A stretch of DNA of 40,122 nt from Alistipes sp. (GTDB lineage: Bacteria; Bacteroidota; Bacteroidia; Bacteroidales; Rikenellaceae). Position 1 is the first letter of the stretch, and each line of letters starts with the position of its first letter. The notes below the pieces were generated by a model, which saw only the letters and a list, made by a program, of their open reading frames with translations, was not told the origin of the DNA and searched no databases. Location of the stretch: positions 1 to 40,122 of the forward strand of contig JAHHQN010000020.1 of assembly GCA_020026375.1 (NCBI GenBank), given 5' to 3'. This document shows positions 16,189-23,949 of this stretch, piece by piece. The position numbers and the translations under genes are program-made.

Positions 16189-17289
16189 ATGAAAACTACT
16201 GTCTTTACCAACTGCCATATCGGCGCAGGTGCCAAAATGGCGGAATTTGCCGGCTACAACATGCCTATCGAGTTTTCGGGTATTAACGACGAACATCTGA
16301 CCGTGAGAAGCGGTGTGGGTGTGTTCGACGTGAGCCACATGGGCGAAATCTGGGTGAAGGGTCCCAAGGCCGAAGCCCTGTTGCAGCGCATCACCTCCAA
16401 CGATGTGGCCAAGCTCTACGACGGCAAGGTGCAGTATTCGTGCATGCCCAACGGTCGCGGCGGCATCGTCGACGACATTCTGGTCTACCGTATCGATGCC
16501 GAGACCTATCTGCTGGTGGTCAACGCCGCCAATGTGGAGAAGGACTGGGAGCACATCTGCCGCGAGGGACGCGCCTTCGGCATGGAGGCCGGACACGGTA
16601 AGGAACTCTACAATGCTTCCGACGAAATCTGCCAGCTGGCCGTGCAGGGTCCCCTGGCCATGAAGGTCGTGCAGAAGATGTGCGACGAGCCGGTGGAGGA
16701 GATGGAGTACTACACCTTCCGCAAGATGAAGGTGGCGGGCTGCGATGCCATTCTCTCGATTACGGGCTACACGGGTGCCGGCGGCTGCGAGATTTATGTG
16801 GCCAACGAGGACGGCGAACGGCTCTGGAAGGCACTCTGGGAGGCCGGCGAGGAGTACGGACTGAAGAACATCGGTCTGGGTGCGCGCGACACCCTGCGTC
16901 TCGAGAAGGGATTCTGTCTCTATGGCAACGACATCGACGACACCACATCGCCCATCGAGGCCGGTCTGGGGTGGATTACCAAGTTCGCCGAGGGCAAGGA
17001 GTTCATCGACCGCGAGTTGTTCGCCCGTCAGAAGGCCGAGGGCGTGAGCCGCAAGCTGGTGGGATTCAAGATGATTGACCGCGGCATTCCGCGTCACGGC
17101 TACGAGTTGGCCTCGGTGGAGGGCGACATCATCGGCCATGTGACTTCGGGTACCATGTCGCCGTCGCTCAAGATAGGTGTGGGCATGGGTTATGTGAAAC
17201 CCGAATACGCCAAGGCGGGAACCGTCATCGCCGTGCCGGTGCGCGGCCGACTGCTCAAGGCCGAGGTGGTGAAGCTGCCCTTCCTCTAA
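16189..17289 (+). CDS. gcvT: glycine cleavage system T protein (aminomethyltransferase)
   Basis: It transfers the aminomethyl carbon from lipoyl-H protein to tetrahydrofolate, releasing ammonia. The 366 residues are full length. The N-terminal GcvT fold shows FAGYNMPIEFSG and the family hallmark VGVFDVSHMGEI (about residues 43-54). The folate-binding part has VQYSCMPNGRGGIVDD with the conserved Asp. The C-terminal barrel ends in VTSGTMSPSLKIGVGMGYV. The other cleavage-system genes (gcvH, gcvP) are not in the window. Confidence 0.96.
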   Translation: MKTTVFTNCHIGAGAKMAEFAGYNMPIEFSGINDEHLTVRSGVGVFDVSHMGEIWVKGPKAEALLQRITSNDVAKLYDGKVQYSCMPNGRGGIVDDILVYRIDAETYLLVVNAANVEKDWEHICREGRAFGMEAGHGKELYNASDEICQLAVQGPLAMKVVQKMCDEPVEEMEYYTFRKMKVAGCDAILSITGYTGAGGCEIYVANEDGERLWKALWEAGEEYGLKNIGLGARDTLRLEKGFCLYGNDIDDTTSPIEAGLGWITKFAEGKEFIDRELFARQKAEGVSRKLVGFKMIDRGIPRHGYELASVEGDIIGHVTSGTMSPSLKIGVGMGYVKPEYAKAGTVIAVPVRGRLLKAEVVKLPFL

Positions 17290-17302
17290 CCGACGGAAGA
17301 AC

Positions 17303-17722
17303 ATGGGAAAATGGTTTGTCCTGCTCTTGTTGTTGGGGTGTTCGGAGGTGTATGCCCACGACGCGCGCCAAAAGACCGACTCCCTGCTGAATCGCATCGA
17401 GCATAAGGTGGCCGGCGATTTGGACTACATCGAGAACTACAAGCTCTATCCGACCGAAAACATCTACACCTTTCTGGAACTGGATACCAAGTCGGGACGG
17501 ATTTATCAGGTGCAGTGGTCTTTCGAGAAGCGCGAGGAGTTTGTTATCGCACTGAACCTTGTGGATTTGGCCGAAAGTCCTTACAGCAACTTTGAACTCT
17601 ATCCGACCAAGAACATCTATACCTTTATCCTGCTGGACAAGTTCAACGGCAATACGTGGCATGTGCAGTGGGGGACGGAGGAGAGTCAGCGGATGGTCAG
17701 GTGGATTCGCCGGGCAAGATAG
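17303..17722 (+). CDS. small exported protein with two YPTxNIYTF repeats
   Basis: 139 residues. A signal sequence covers about residues 1-18; it could be cut after EVYA, or the LLGC at residues 10-13 could be a loose lipobox. The mature part is mostly two copies of a unit of about 35 residues: KLYPTENIYTFLELD...GRIYQVQWSFE near 48 and ELYPTKNIYTFILLD...GNTWHVQWGTE near 96. Similar YPT-N-x-x-x-FL-LD...QVQW units occur in many Bacteroides hypothetical proteins and appear beta-rich. The function is unknown. It follows gcvT by 13 nt but probably relates to it only by read-through. Confidence 0.75.
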   Translation: MGKWFVLLLLLGCSEVYAHDARQKTDSLLNRIEHKVAGDLDYIENYKLYPTENIYTFLELDTKSGRIYQVQWSFEKREEFVIALNLVDLAESPYSNFELYPTKNIYTFILLDKFNGNTWHVQWGTEESQRMVRWIRRAR

Positions 17723-17735
17723 AGACCGCGATATG

Positions 17736-17775
17736 AAAACAGACGAAACGGGATATCCGTTTCGTCTGTTTTTTT
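17736..17775 (+). terminator. strong rho-independent terminator
   Basis: A perfect 13-bp stem (17739-17751 with 17757-17769) with a 5-nt loop and seven Ts at 17769-17775. Four As at 17736-17739 could let it act weakly in the other direction. Confidence 0.92.
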
Positions 17776-17864
17776 GTGGCATGGAGATTCCGCGGCAGGG
17801 GGCGGTGCGGGCGGTGGTGCGGCGGGCGCACATAAAAGTATGCTGCCGTCCCTTCCCCCTCCCC

Positions 17865-17905
17865 AAAAAAATACGGAGCCGACCCGAAGAGTGGGGCGGC
17901 TCCGT
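17865..17905 (-). terminator. terminator of the DUF1566-like gene
   Basis: On the minus strand, a 9-bp stem (17905-17897 with 17881-17873) with a further GGG/CCC pairing inside, followed by a U-run with one interruption at 17871-17865. Confidence 0.88.
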
Positions 17906-17930
17906 TGTGAGGGGGAGTCCTGTCGGCCGT

Positions 17931-18878
17931 TTAGAACTTGCGTACCGCGCGGACGAGGAACTTGTTGTGCTTGGGAATGTTGACCACATAGGGCGGTTCG
18001 AGGTCCATGTGGGTGGTCATCGCCTCCTTGTCGTCGACCTCGGTTGAGGTGAAGTAGTAGACCAGACGGTCCATGCGCTCACCGCCCTTGGAGCGGAGGT
18101 TGTCGTTGAATTTCGAGCGCGTCTGGCGGTCGACATGCAGACGCGAGCCGCCGTTGTAGTTGTGGCCGATTTTCAACATCTCGTCAATCGAGGGCAGATA
18201 CCAGCCTTCGCCCTTCTCGCGGCACCATTTGTAGGCCGGGAAATCGTCCCACGAAAGGCCGTTCTCGGCGATGTAGCGCTCGACGACAGCCATGTTGGCC
18301 GCACCGTCGCCGCGGTCCGATGTGCCGATGACCTTCAGGTCGGGTTTGCGGAAGACGCTCCACGGGAGATTCATCTCGTCGAGCGACATGAGCAGTCCGT
18401 GACGGCCGCTCTGGTCGACCTCCACCACCAGACCGCGCACGCCGTTCTCATCGTAGAGGTCGCCGGGGGTGTAATACTTCTGGCGGTAGTAGGTGTTGAG
18501 GTCGTCGCTGTGGTGGCGGTAGTCGTTCTCGGGTTGCGAGGGGGCGGGCTGCTGCTCGACGACGGCCGGAGTCGGTGGGGTAGGCGGAATGGCCGGTGTT
18601 GTGGGTGCGGCAGGGGTAGCGGGTGCGGCCGGAGTCTCTTCACGGGTGAAATACTCGGTCTCGCCGTTGCTGAACCTGATGTAGTGGATTTCCTTGACGG
18701 GCAGCACATAGGTCGGGCCGTCGGGATTGGTGAATTTCTTGAACCGAATCTGCTCGAGGGAGATTTCGGTTACCTTGGCTTCGATTTGCGAGGCGTCAGT
18801 CTTGACTATCAGATCCTGCGCCGAAACACCGAGCAGACCACCCAGCGTCATCAGTAGAAATAGAATGGTTTTTTTCAT
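17931..18878 (-). CDS. exported protein with DUF1566/Lcl-like C-terminal domain
   Basis: 315 residues. The signal peptide is MKKTILFLLMTLGGLLGVSA, cut before QD. Residues about 21-80 form a small domain common in Bacteroidetes exported proteins (TDASQIEAKVTEISLEQIRFKKF-type). A Pro/Ala/Thr-rich linker at about 85-115 follows. The rest resembles a DUF1566 (Lcl C-terminal) fold, with GWYLPSIDEMLKI near 230 and YYFTSTEVDD near 275. Such domains are usually surface or secreted; the partner is unknown. The ATG at 18878 opens the signal peptide and follows a promoter; a longer frame would run through the promoter. Confidence 0.75.
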   Translation of the reverse strand: MKKTILFLLMTLGGLLGVSAQDLIVKTDASQIEAKVTEISLEQIRFKKFTNPDGPTYVLPVKEIHYIRFSNGETEYFTREETPAAPATPAAPTTPAIPPTPPTPAVVEQQPAPSQPENDYRHHSDDLNTYYRQKYYTPGDLYDENGVRGLVVEVDQSGRHGLLMSLDEMNLPWSVFRKPDLKVIGTSDRGDGAANMAVVERYIAENGLSWDDFPAYKWCREKGEGWYLPSIDEMLKIGHNYNGGSRLHVDRQTRSKFNDNLRSKGGERMDRLVYYFTSTEVDDKEAMTTHMDLEPPYVVNIPKHNKFLVRAVRKF

Positions 18879-18901
18879 ACGGTTCAAAATGCATATTGTT
18901 A

Positions 18902-18938
18902 CAAAGATAATGTTTTTTTCAGGATAAATATTATCCTG
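18902..18938 (-). promoter_or_regulatory. promoter with overlapping inverted repeat
   Basis: TATCTTTG on the minus strand at 18909-18902 is the -7 element. Just upstream, 18920-18927 and 18931-18938 form a perfect 8-bp inverted repeat (CAGGATAA-ATA-TTATCCTG) covering the -33 position. It looks like an operator for this divergent region. A terminator is less likely because no gene ends here. Confidence 0.55.
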
Positions 18939-18979
18939 AGGCCTAAAATCGCTGCATGGGGCAGCAACATGTAAATAAA

Positions 18980-19011
18980 TTTGTTTGTGCCGCGCCGTTG
19001 CATTATCTTTG
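18980..19011 (+). promoter_or_regulatory. ftsY-rimO promoter
   Basis: TTTG at 18980-18983, a 20-nt spacer, TATCTTTG at 19004-19011. The ATG at 19031 is 19 nt downstream, so the longer upstream frame starting at 18956 is not used. Confidence 0.75.
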
Positions 19012-19030
19012 CGTGGTAAATACAATATAT

Positions 19031-20050
19031 ATGGGATTTTTCGACATTTTCAAGAAAAAGAAAGACAACGCCGCCCCTCAGGAAGAGGCCGTCGTCGAAC
19101 AGAAGTCGGCTGTCGAGCAGCAGGAAGAGCTCAACGCCGGACTGGAGAAAACCAAGAGCGGTTTCTTCTCCAAACTGGCGCGTGCCGTGGCCGGACGTTC
19201 GACCATCGACGCCGATGTACTCGACGACCTGGAGGAGGTGCTCATCACTTCGGACGTGGGGGTGAAGACCACGGTGAAGATTATCGAGCGCATCGAGGCG
19301 CGCGTGGCCAAGGATAAATACATGAACACTTCGGAGCTGCACGGTATCCTGCGTGACGAGATTTCGTCGCTCATGGAGGAGGCCCACGGCTCGGAGGAGA
19401 ATTTCGGACTGGACGCCCGCGAAGGCGAACCCTATGTGGTGATGGTCGTGGGCGTGAACGGCGCCGGAAAGACCACCACCATCGGCAAACTGGCCGCACA
19501 GCTCACCAAGGCCGGCCGAAAGGTGTGGATTGGTGCGGCCGACACATTCCGTGCGGCGGCCATCGACCAGCTGCAGGTGTGGGCCGACCGTGCGGGTGCC
19601 ACCATGGTGCATCAGAACATGGGTTCTGACCCTGCATCGGTGGCCTACGACACACTGGCTTCGGCCAAGGCCAACGGCGCCGACGTGGTGCTGATTGACA
19701 CCGCAGGCCGTCTGCACAACAAAATCGGTCTGATGAACGAGCTGACCAAAATCCGCAACGTGATGTCGAAGGTCATTCCCGACGCCCCCCACGAGGTGAT
19801 GCTCGTGCTCGACGGCTCGACCGGACAGAACGCCTTCGAACAGGCCAAGCAGTTCACCGAGGCCACTCAGGTCACCTCGCTGGCCATCACCAAGCTCGAC
19901 GGCACGGCCAAGGGCGGTGTGGTGATCGGCATCAGCGACCAGTTCCGTGTGCCGGTGCGCTACATCGGCATCGGCGAGGGCATCGACCACCTCCGTATTT
20001 TCGACCGCAAGCAATTCGTAAACGCACTTTTCGCAGATGAAAAAAATTAA
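19031..20050 (+). CDS. ftsY: signal recognition particle receptor FtsY
   Basis: An SRP-receptor GTPase that docks ribosome-SRP complexes at the inner membrane. 339 residues: a short charged N-terminal region (MGFFDIFKKKK, then Glu-rich to about 45), the helical N domain to about 125, then the NG GTPase with P-loop GVNGAGKTT (residues 141-149), DTAGR near 224 and TKLDGTAKGG near 290. The long acidic A domain of E. coli FtsY is absent, as is typical for this phylum. The start is fixed by the promoter immediately upstream. Its last 14 bp overlap rimO. Confidence 0.97.
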   Translation: MGFFDIFKKKKDNAAPQEEAVVEQKSAVEQQEELNAGLEKTKSGFFSKLARAVAGRSTIDADVLDDLEEVLITSDVGVKTTVKIIERIEARVAKDKYMNTSELHGILRDEISSLMEEAHGSEENFGLDAREGEPYVVMVVGVNGAGKTTTIGKLAAQLTKAGRKVWIGAADTFRAAAIDQLQVWADRAGATMVHQNMGSDPASVAYDTLASAKANGADVVLIDTAGRLHNKIGLMNELTKIRNVMSKVIPDAPHEVMLVLDGSTGQNAFEQAKQFTEATQVTSLAITKLDGTAKGGVVIGISDQFRVPVRYIGIGEGIDHLRIFDRKQFVNALFADEKN

Positions 20051-21335
20051 TGTCATCACCCTCGGCTGCTCCAAGAATACCGTGGACTCCGAACACCTCA
20101 TGGCACGACTGGCTGCCGCCGGCTATGAAGTCATCTATGACAGCGACAGCACCGATGTCGACGTGGTGGTCATCAACACCTGCGGATTCATCGGCGATGC
20201 GAAGGAGGAATCCATCGAGATGATTCTGCGTGCCGTGGAGGCCAAGAACGAAGGTCTCATCGAACAGTTGTTCGTCATCGGCTGCCTCTCGGAGCGTTAT
20301 GCCGACGACCTGCGACGCGAGATTCCCGAGGTGGACGAATATTTCGGTGCGCGCACGTTCGACGACATCGCCGAGCGTCTGGGTGCCGCACAGGGGTGTG
20401 CCTACTCCACGGAGCGTCTGCTCACCACCCCCTCGCATTATGCCTACCTCAAGATTGCCGAGGGCTGCAACTGGAAGTGCGGCTACTGTGCCATTCCTCT
20501 CATTCGCGGACCCCATGTGTCGGTGCCGATGGAGGAAATCGAGGAGGAGGCGCGCAAGCTGGCGGCACGCGGTGTGAAGGAACTCATCGTCATCGCCCAG
20601 GACTCGACCTACTACGGTATCGACCGCTACGGCAAGCGCATGCTGGCCGAGCTGCTGCGCCGTCTGTGCCGCATCGACGGGGTGGAGTGGATTCGCCTCC
20701 ACTATGCCTACCCGGCAGCCTTCCCCCAGGACGTCATCGAGGTGATGGCCTCCGAACCCAAAATCTGCAAATATCTCGACATTCCCTTCCAGCATATCTC
20801 CGACGCACAGCTCAAGGCCATGTTGCGCCGCCATACCAAGGCCGAGGCCGTGGAGCTGATTCACCGTCTGAAGAGTGCCATTCCCGATCTGGCGCTGCGC
20901 ACCACCATGCTGGTGGGATATCCCGGCGAAACGGAGGAGGACTTCGAGGAGCTGCTGGACTTCGTGCGCGAGGTGAAGTTCGACCGTCTGGGCGTGTTCC
21001 CCTACTCCGAGGAGGAGGGTACCTATTCGGCCAACCATCTCAAGGACGATGTGCCGGCGGAGGTCAAGGAGGAGCGCGTCGACCGTCTGATGGCCCTCCA
21101 GCAGAACATCTCGCTGGAGAACAACCGCAAGCGTGTGGGACGTGTGGAGAAGGTCATCATCGACTCGCTGCAGGGCGATTTCTATGTGGGACGCACCCAG
21201 TACGACTCGCCCGAGGTCGATGAGGAGATTCTCATCGCTGCCGATGGCGGAGAGCTGCTCTGCGGCGAATTTTACGACGTGCGCATCACCGCTGCCGAAG
21301 ATTATGACCTCTATGGTGAAGTAATCTCCGACTAA
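20037..21335 (+). CDS. rimO: ribosomal protein uS12 methylthiotransferase RimO
   Basis: A radical-SAM enzyme that methylthiolates an aspartate of ribosomal protein uS12. The N-terminal domain has the second-cluster cysteines C11, C49 and C83. The radical-SAM CxxxCxxC is C144, C148, C151. A TRAM domain occupies about the last 65 residues. 432 residues is usual. In the segment after the cluster, where relatives usually have a run of basic residues (IxGxxxSRPxEEI), this protein reads IRGPHVSVPMEEI, a mild departure. It overlaps ftsY by 14 bp, so the two are co-translated. Confidence 0.96.
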   Translation: MKKINVITLGCSKNTVDSEHLMARLAAAGYEVIYDSDSTDVDVVVINTCGFIGDAKEESIEMILRAVEAKNEGLIEQLFVIGCLSERYADDLRREIPEVDEYFGARTFDDIAERLGAAQGCAYSTERLLTTPSHYAYLKIAEGCNWKCGYCAIPLIRGPHVSVPMEEIEEEARKLAARGVKELIVIAQDSTYYGIDRYGKRMLAELLRRLCRIDGVEWIRLHYAYPAAFPQDVIEVMASEPKICKYLDIPFQHISDAQLKAMLRRHTKAEAVELIHRLKSAIPDLALRTTMLVGYPGETEEDFEELLDFVREVKFDRLGVFPYSEEEGTYSANHLKDDVPAEVKEERVDRLMALQQNISLENNRKRVGRVEKVIIDSLQGDFYVGRTQYDSPEVDEEILIAADGGELLCGEFYDVRITAAEDYDLYGEVISD

Positions 21336-21337
21336 AA

Positions 21338-21369
21338 TTTGGAGATTCAGGTTCTTTTTCCTACCTTTG
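21338..21369 (+). promoter_or_regulatory. promoter of the coiled-coil/zapA unit
   Basis: TTTG at 21338-21341, a 20-nt spacer, TACCTTTG at 21362-21369. It begins two bases after the rimO stop, so the division genes have their own promoter even without a terminator behind rimO. Confidence 0.75.
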
Positions 21370-21401
21370 AATTGAATTAAACGACTGTATCAAAGAAGCC
21401 G

Positions 21402-21722
21402 ATGTCCGATAAAACGGTGGTATTAAATATCGAGAAACGTGTCCGTCAGCTCATCGACGACCACAGGAGATTATCACGGTTGTGTCGTGACCTCGAAAGA
21501 GAACGCGAAAAACTCAAGAACGAGAACCGCTCCCTGCGCGAGAGAGTCAAATCCCTCGACACCGAGCTGGCCAAACGTGAACTCTGCGAGGGTCTGGTGG
21601 GCAGCGGCCACAACAGAGACAAGGCGCGCGCACGTGTGAACCATCTTATGCGGGAGGTCGATAAGTGTATCGCGCTGGTGGGACAACCCCTCGAGGGTCC
21701 CGATGAAGACAAAGACGCATAA
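21402..21722 (+). CDS. coiled-coil protein encoded next to zapA
   Basis: 106 residues, with a strongly predicted coiled coil at about 10-62 (RLSRLCRDLEREREKLKNEN then RSLRERVKSLDTELAKRE), then a short conserved tail VNHLMREVDKCIALVGQ near 78-95. A protein with this tail stands directly upstream of zapA in many Bacteroidetes. By size and position it is a likely partner of ZapA at the division ring, comparable in role to ZapB but with no visible homology. It precedes zapA by 16 nt and shares its promoter. Confidence 0.8.
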   Translation: MSDKTVVLNIEKRVRQLIDDHRRLSRLCRDLEREREKLKNENRSLRERVKSLDTELAKRELCEGLVGSGHNRDKARARVNHLMREVDKCIALVGQPLEGPDEDKDA

Positions 21723-21738
21723 CAAGAGATAAAACCTT

Positions 21739-22038
21739 ATGGCAAAACAGACCATCAACCTCAAAATAGCCGGTCAGAGCTATCCCTTCGAAATCGAAAG
21801 GGGAAAAGAGGAGATTTACCGTCTTGCCGAACGTGAGGTCAACGACTATTTCTCGGAAATCAAGAAACAGAACTTCAAGAAATGGACCGACCTCGACTGC
21901 ATGGCTATTGCAGCTCTCAAATTCGCCATACTCGACGTGACCATGAGACAGAGTCGTCACCTCGGCGGAGAGGACATTCAACGATTGGAAAAACTCGACG
22001 GAGAAATTGATTCCTATCTGAACACCCTCGAAGGGTGA
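21739..22038 (+). CDS. zapA: cell division protein ZapA
   Basis: 99 residues, the usual size. ZapA binds and bundles FtsZ at midcell. The N-terminal beta part (QTINLKIAGQSYPFEIERGKE) and helix EIYRLAEREVNDYF fit the family, followed by the C-terminal coiled-coil helix (DIQRLEKLDGEIDSYLNTLE). Second in the operon after the coiled-coil protein. A structured RNA follows directly, as ssrS follows zapA in many proteobacteria. Confidence 0.93.
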   Translation: MAKQTINLKIAGQSYPFEIERGKEEIYRLAEREVNDYFSEIKKQNFKKWTDLDCMAIAALKFAILDVTMRQSRHLGGEDIQRLEKLDGEIDSYLNTLEG

Positions 22039-22060
22039 ACCGTTCTTTAAAATACAGAGG

Positions 22061-22269
22061 AAAAACCACCCGCATAGGTTCCTTAAGCTTTGCGAAACTG
22101 AACACTATTTAAATTGGGGCAACTCACGACGCTTCAAAATCAGGCCTTAACCCCTCACGGGGTGTGCACACGTTGTACCGTTGGAAGATTGCGATTGTCG
22201 GAGCCCCCACACATGACTTATCTTGCAGATTCGTCAAACAAGAAAAGGAACTCTGTGCGGTTTTTTTTT
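22061..22269 (+). ncRNA. ssrS: candidate 6S RNA
   Basis: A 200-nt stretch with no reading frame that folds end to end. The closing stem pairs CCGCA (22070-22074) with TGCGG (22256-22260) and GTTCCTT (22078-22084) with AAGGAAC (22245-22251). An inner GGGGC near 22117 can pair with GCCCC near 22203, and an apical hairpin CCCC-TCAC-GGGG lies at 22151-22162. Nine Ts follow at 22261-22269. A long imperfect rod with an open middle is the 6S design, and position after zapA fits. There is no promoter of its own with a good TAnnTTTG, so it may be processed from the zapA transcript. It is a candidate, not proven. Confidence 0.65.
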
Positions 22270-22316
22270 GAAACAACTTAAACCCTTATATTAACAATAA
22301 CAACGATTAGAATCTA

Positions 22317-23867
22317 ATGGATATTACTATTATCGTAACCGCCATTCTGTCGTCCGTCGTAGGTATCGCCATCTTTCATCTGGTGACCACCTACATCACC
22401 AAAAACAACGCACGACAGCGCAGCGAGGCCATTCTCAAGGAGGCCGAAGCCGAAGGTGAGATGCTCAAGAAAGAGAAAATCCTGCAGGCCAAGGAGAAAT
22501 TCGTGCAGATGAAAAGCGAGCATGACCGCACCATCAACGAGCGCAATCAGAAGATGGCGCAGATGGAGCAGCGCGCCAAGCAGATGGAGCAGAACCTCCA
22601 GAACCAGCAGCGCGACCTCGACTCCAAATTGCGCGAAAACGACCGCCTGAAGGAGCAGATGCAGTCGCAGATGCAGACCCTCGACTCCAAGCAGGAGGAG
22701 GTCAACCTCATGATCAAGGAGCAGAACAACCGTCTCGAACAGATTTCGGGCATGAGTTCCGAAGATGCCAAGAACACCCTCATCGAGAACATGAAGGCCG
22801 AGGCAAAGAGTGAGGCGGCGGCCTACATCAACGAGACCATCGAGGAGGCCAAGATGACCGCTTCGAAGGAGGCCAAGCGCATCATCGTGGCTTCGATTCA
22901 GCGTGTGGCCACCGAAACCGCCATCGAGAACGCTGTCACGGTGTTCAACATCGAGAGCGACGAGGTCAAGGGTCGCATCATCGGCCGCGAGGGTCGCAAC
23001 ATCCGTGCACTGGAGGCGGCCACCGGCATCGAAATCATCGTGGACGACACCCCCGAGGCCATCATTCTCAGCGGCTTCGACCCCGTACGCCGCGAGGTGG
23101 CTCGTCTGGCCCTCCACCAGCTGGTGACCGACGGCCGTATTCACCCCGCACGCATCGAAGAGGTGGTGGCCAAGGTGCAGAAGCAGATTGAAGAGGAGAT
23201 TGTCGAGGTCGGCAAGCGCACGACCATCGACCTCGGTATTCACGGTCTCCACCCCGAGTTGATTCGTATGATCGGTCGTATGAAGTATCGTTCTTCCTAT
23301 GGTCAGAACCTCTTGCAGCACGCACGTGAGACCGCCAATCTGGCCGGTATCATGGCCGCAGAGCTGGGTCTGAACCCCAAGACCGCACGCCGTGCAGGTC
23401 TGCTTCACGATATCGGTAAGGTGCCCGACGACGAGCCCGAATTGCCGCACGCACTCATCGGTATGAAGCTCGCCAAGAAGTACAAGGAGAAGCCCGAGGT
23501 ATGCAACGCCATCGGTGCCCACCACGACGAGGTGGAGATGACATCGCTCATCGCTCCCATCATTCAGGTATGTGATGCCATTTCGGGTGCGCGTCCCGGT
23601 GCGCGTCGCGAGGTGGTCGAGAGCTACATCAAGCGTCTGAAGGAGATGGAGGACATCGCCCTTTCGTATCCCGGTGTGGTGAAGACCTACGCCATTCAGG
23701 CAGGTCGCGAGCTGCGCGTCATCGTTGGTGCCGACAAACTCTCGGATCAGGAATCGGAGAGCCTCTCGCACGATATCGCAAAGAAGATTCAGGACGAAAT
23801 GACGTACCCCGGACAGGTGAAAATCACCGTTATCCGTGAGACTCGCGCCGTTTCGTATGCGAAGTAA
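22317..23867 (+). CDS. rny: ribonuclease Y
   Basis: A membrane-anchored endoribonuclease that starts mRNA decay. 516 residues: an N-terminal membrane helix (about 3-24), a long Gln/Glu/Lys-rich coiled coil (about 30-170), a KH domain with GRIIGREGRNIRALE near 222, then the HD domain with AGLLHDIGK near 362. It ends in the family's conserved DEMTYPGQVKITVIRETRA. No clear promoter lies between the 6S-like RNA and this gene, so it may rely on the zapA promoter or on an unrecognised one. The codons for the conserved C-terminus are repeated in inverted form after the stop. Confidence 0.97.
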   Translation: MDITIIVTAILSSVVGIAIFHLVTTYITKNNARQRSEAILKEAEAEGEMLKKEKILQAKEKFVQMKSEHDRTINERNQKMAQMEQRAKQMEQNLQNQQRDLDSKLRENDRLKEQMQSQMQTLDSKQEEVNLMIKEQNNRLEQISGMSSEDAKNTLIENMKAEAKSEAAAYINETIEEAKMTASKEAKRIIVASIQRVATETAIENAVTVFNIESDEVKGRIIGREGRNIRALEAATGIEIIVDDTPEAIILSGFDPVRREVARLALHQLVTDGRIHPARIEEVVAKVQKQIEEEIVEVGKRTTIDLGIHGLHPELIRMIGRMKYRSSYGQNLLQHARETANLAGIMAAELGLNPKTARRAGLLHDIGKVPDDEPELPHALIGMKLAKKYKEKPEVCNAIGAHHDEVEMTSLIAPIIQVCDAISGARPGARREVVESYIKRLKEMEDIALSYPGVVKTYAIQAGRELRVIVGADKLSDQESESLSHDIAKKIQDEMTYPGQVKITVIRETRAVSYAK

Positions 23868-23891
23868 TGATTGTCCGGGGTACGTCATTTC
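23796..23891. repeat. perfect 20-bp inverted repeat across the rny stop codon
   Basis: Arm 1 at 23796-23815 lies inside rny and encodes EMTYPGQ. Arm 2 at 23872-23891 begins four bases after the stop and is its exact reverse complement. The spacer is 56 bp. In mRNA the arms would form a 20-bp helix enclosing the last 17 codons and the stop, just ahead of the terminator hairpin. Confidence 0.9.
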
Positions 23892-23914
23892 ATGACCATC
23901 TCGACAATCTGGAT

Positions 23915-23947
23915 ATCCCACCCTTAACAAAGGGTGGGATTTTTTTT
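23915..23947 (+). terminator. rny terminator
   Basis: A perfect 11-bp stem (23915-23925 with 23930-23940), a 4-nt loop and eight Ts at 23940-23947. Confidence 0.93.
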
Positions 23948-23949
23948 GC

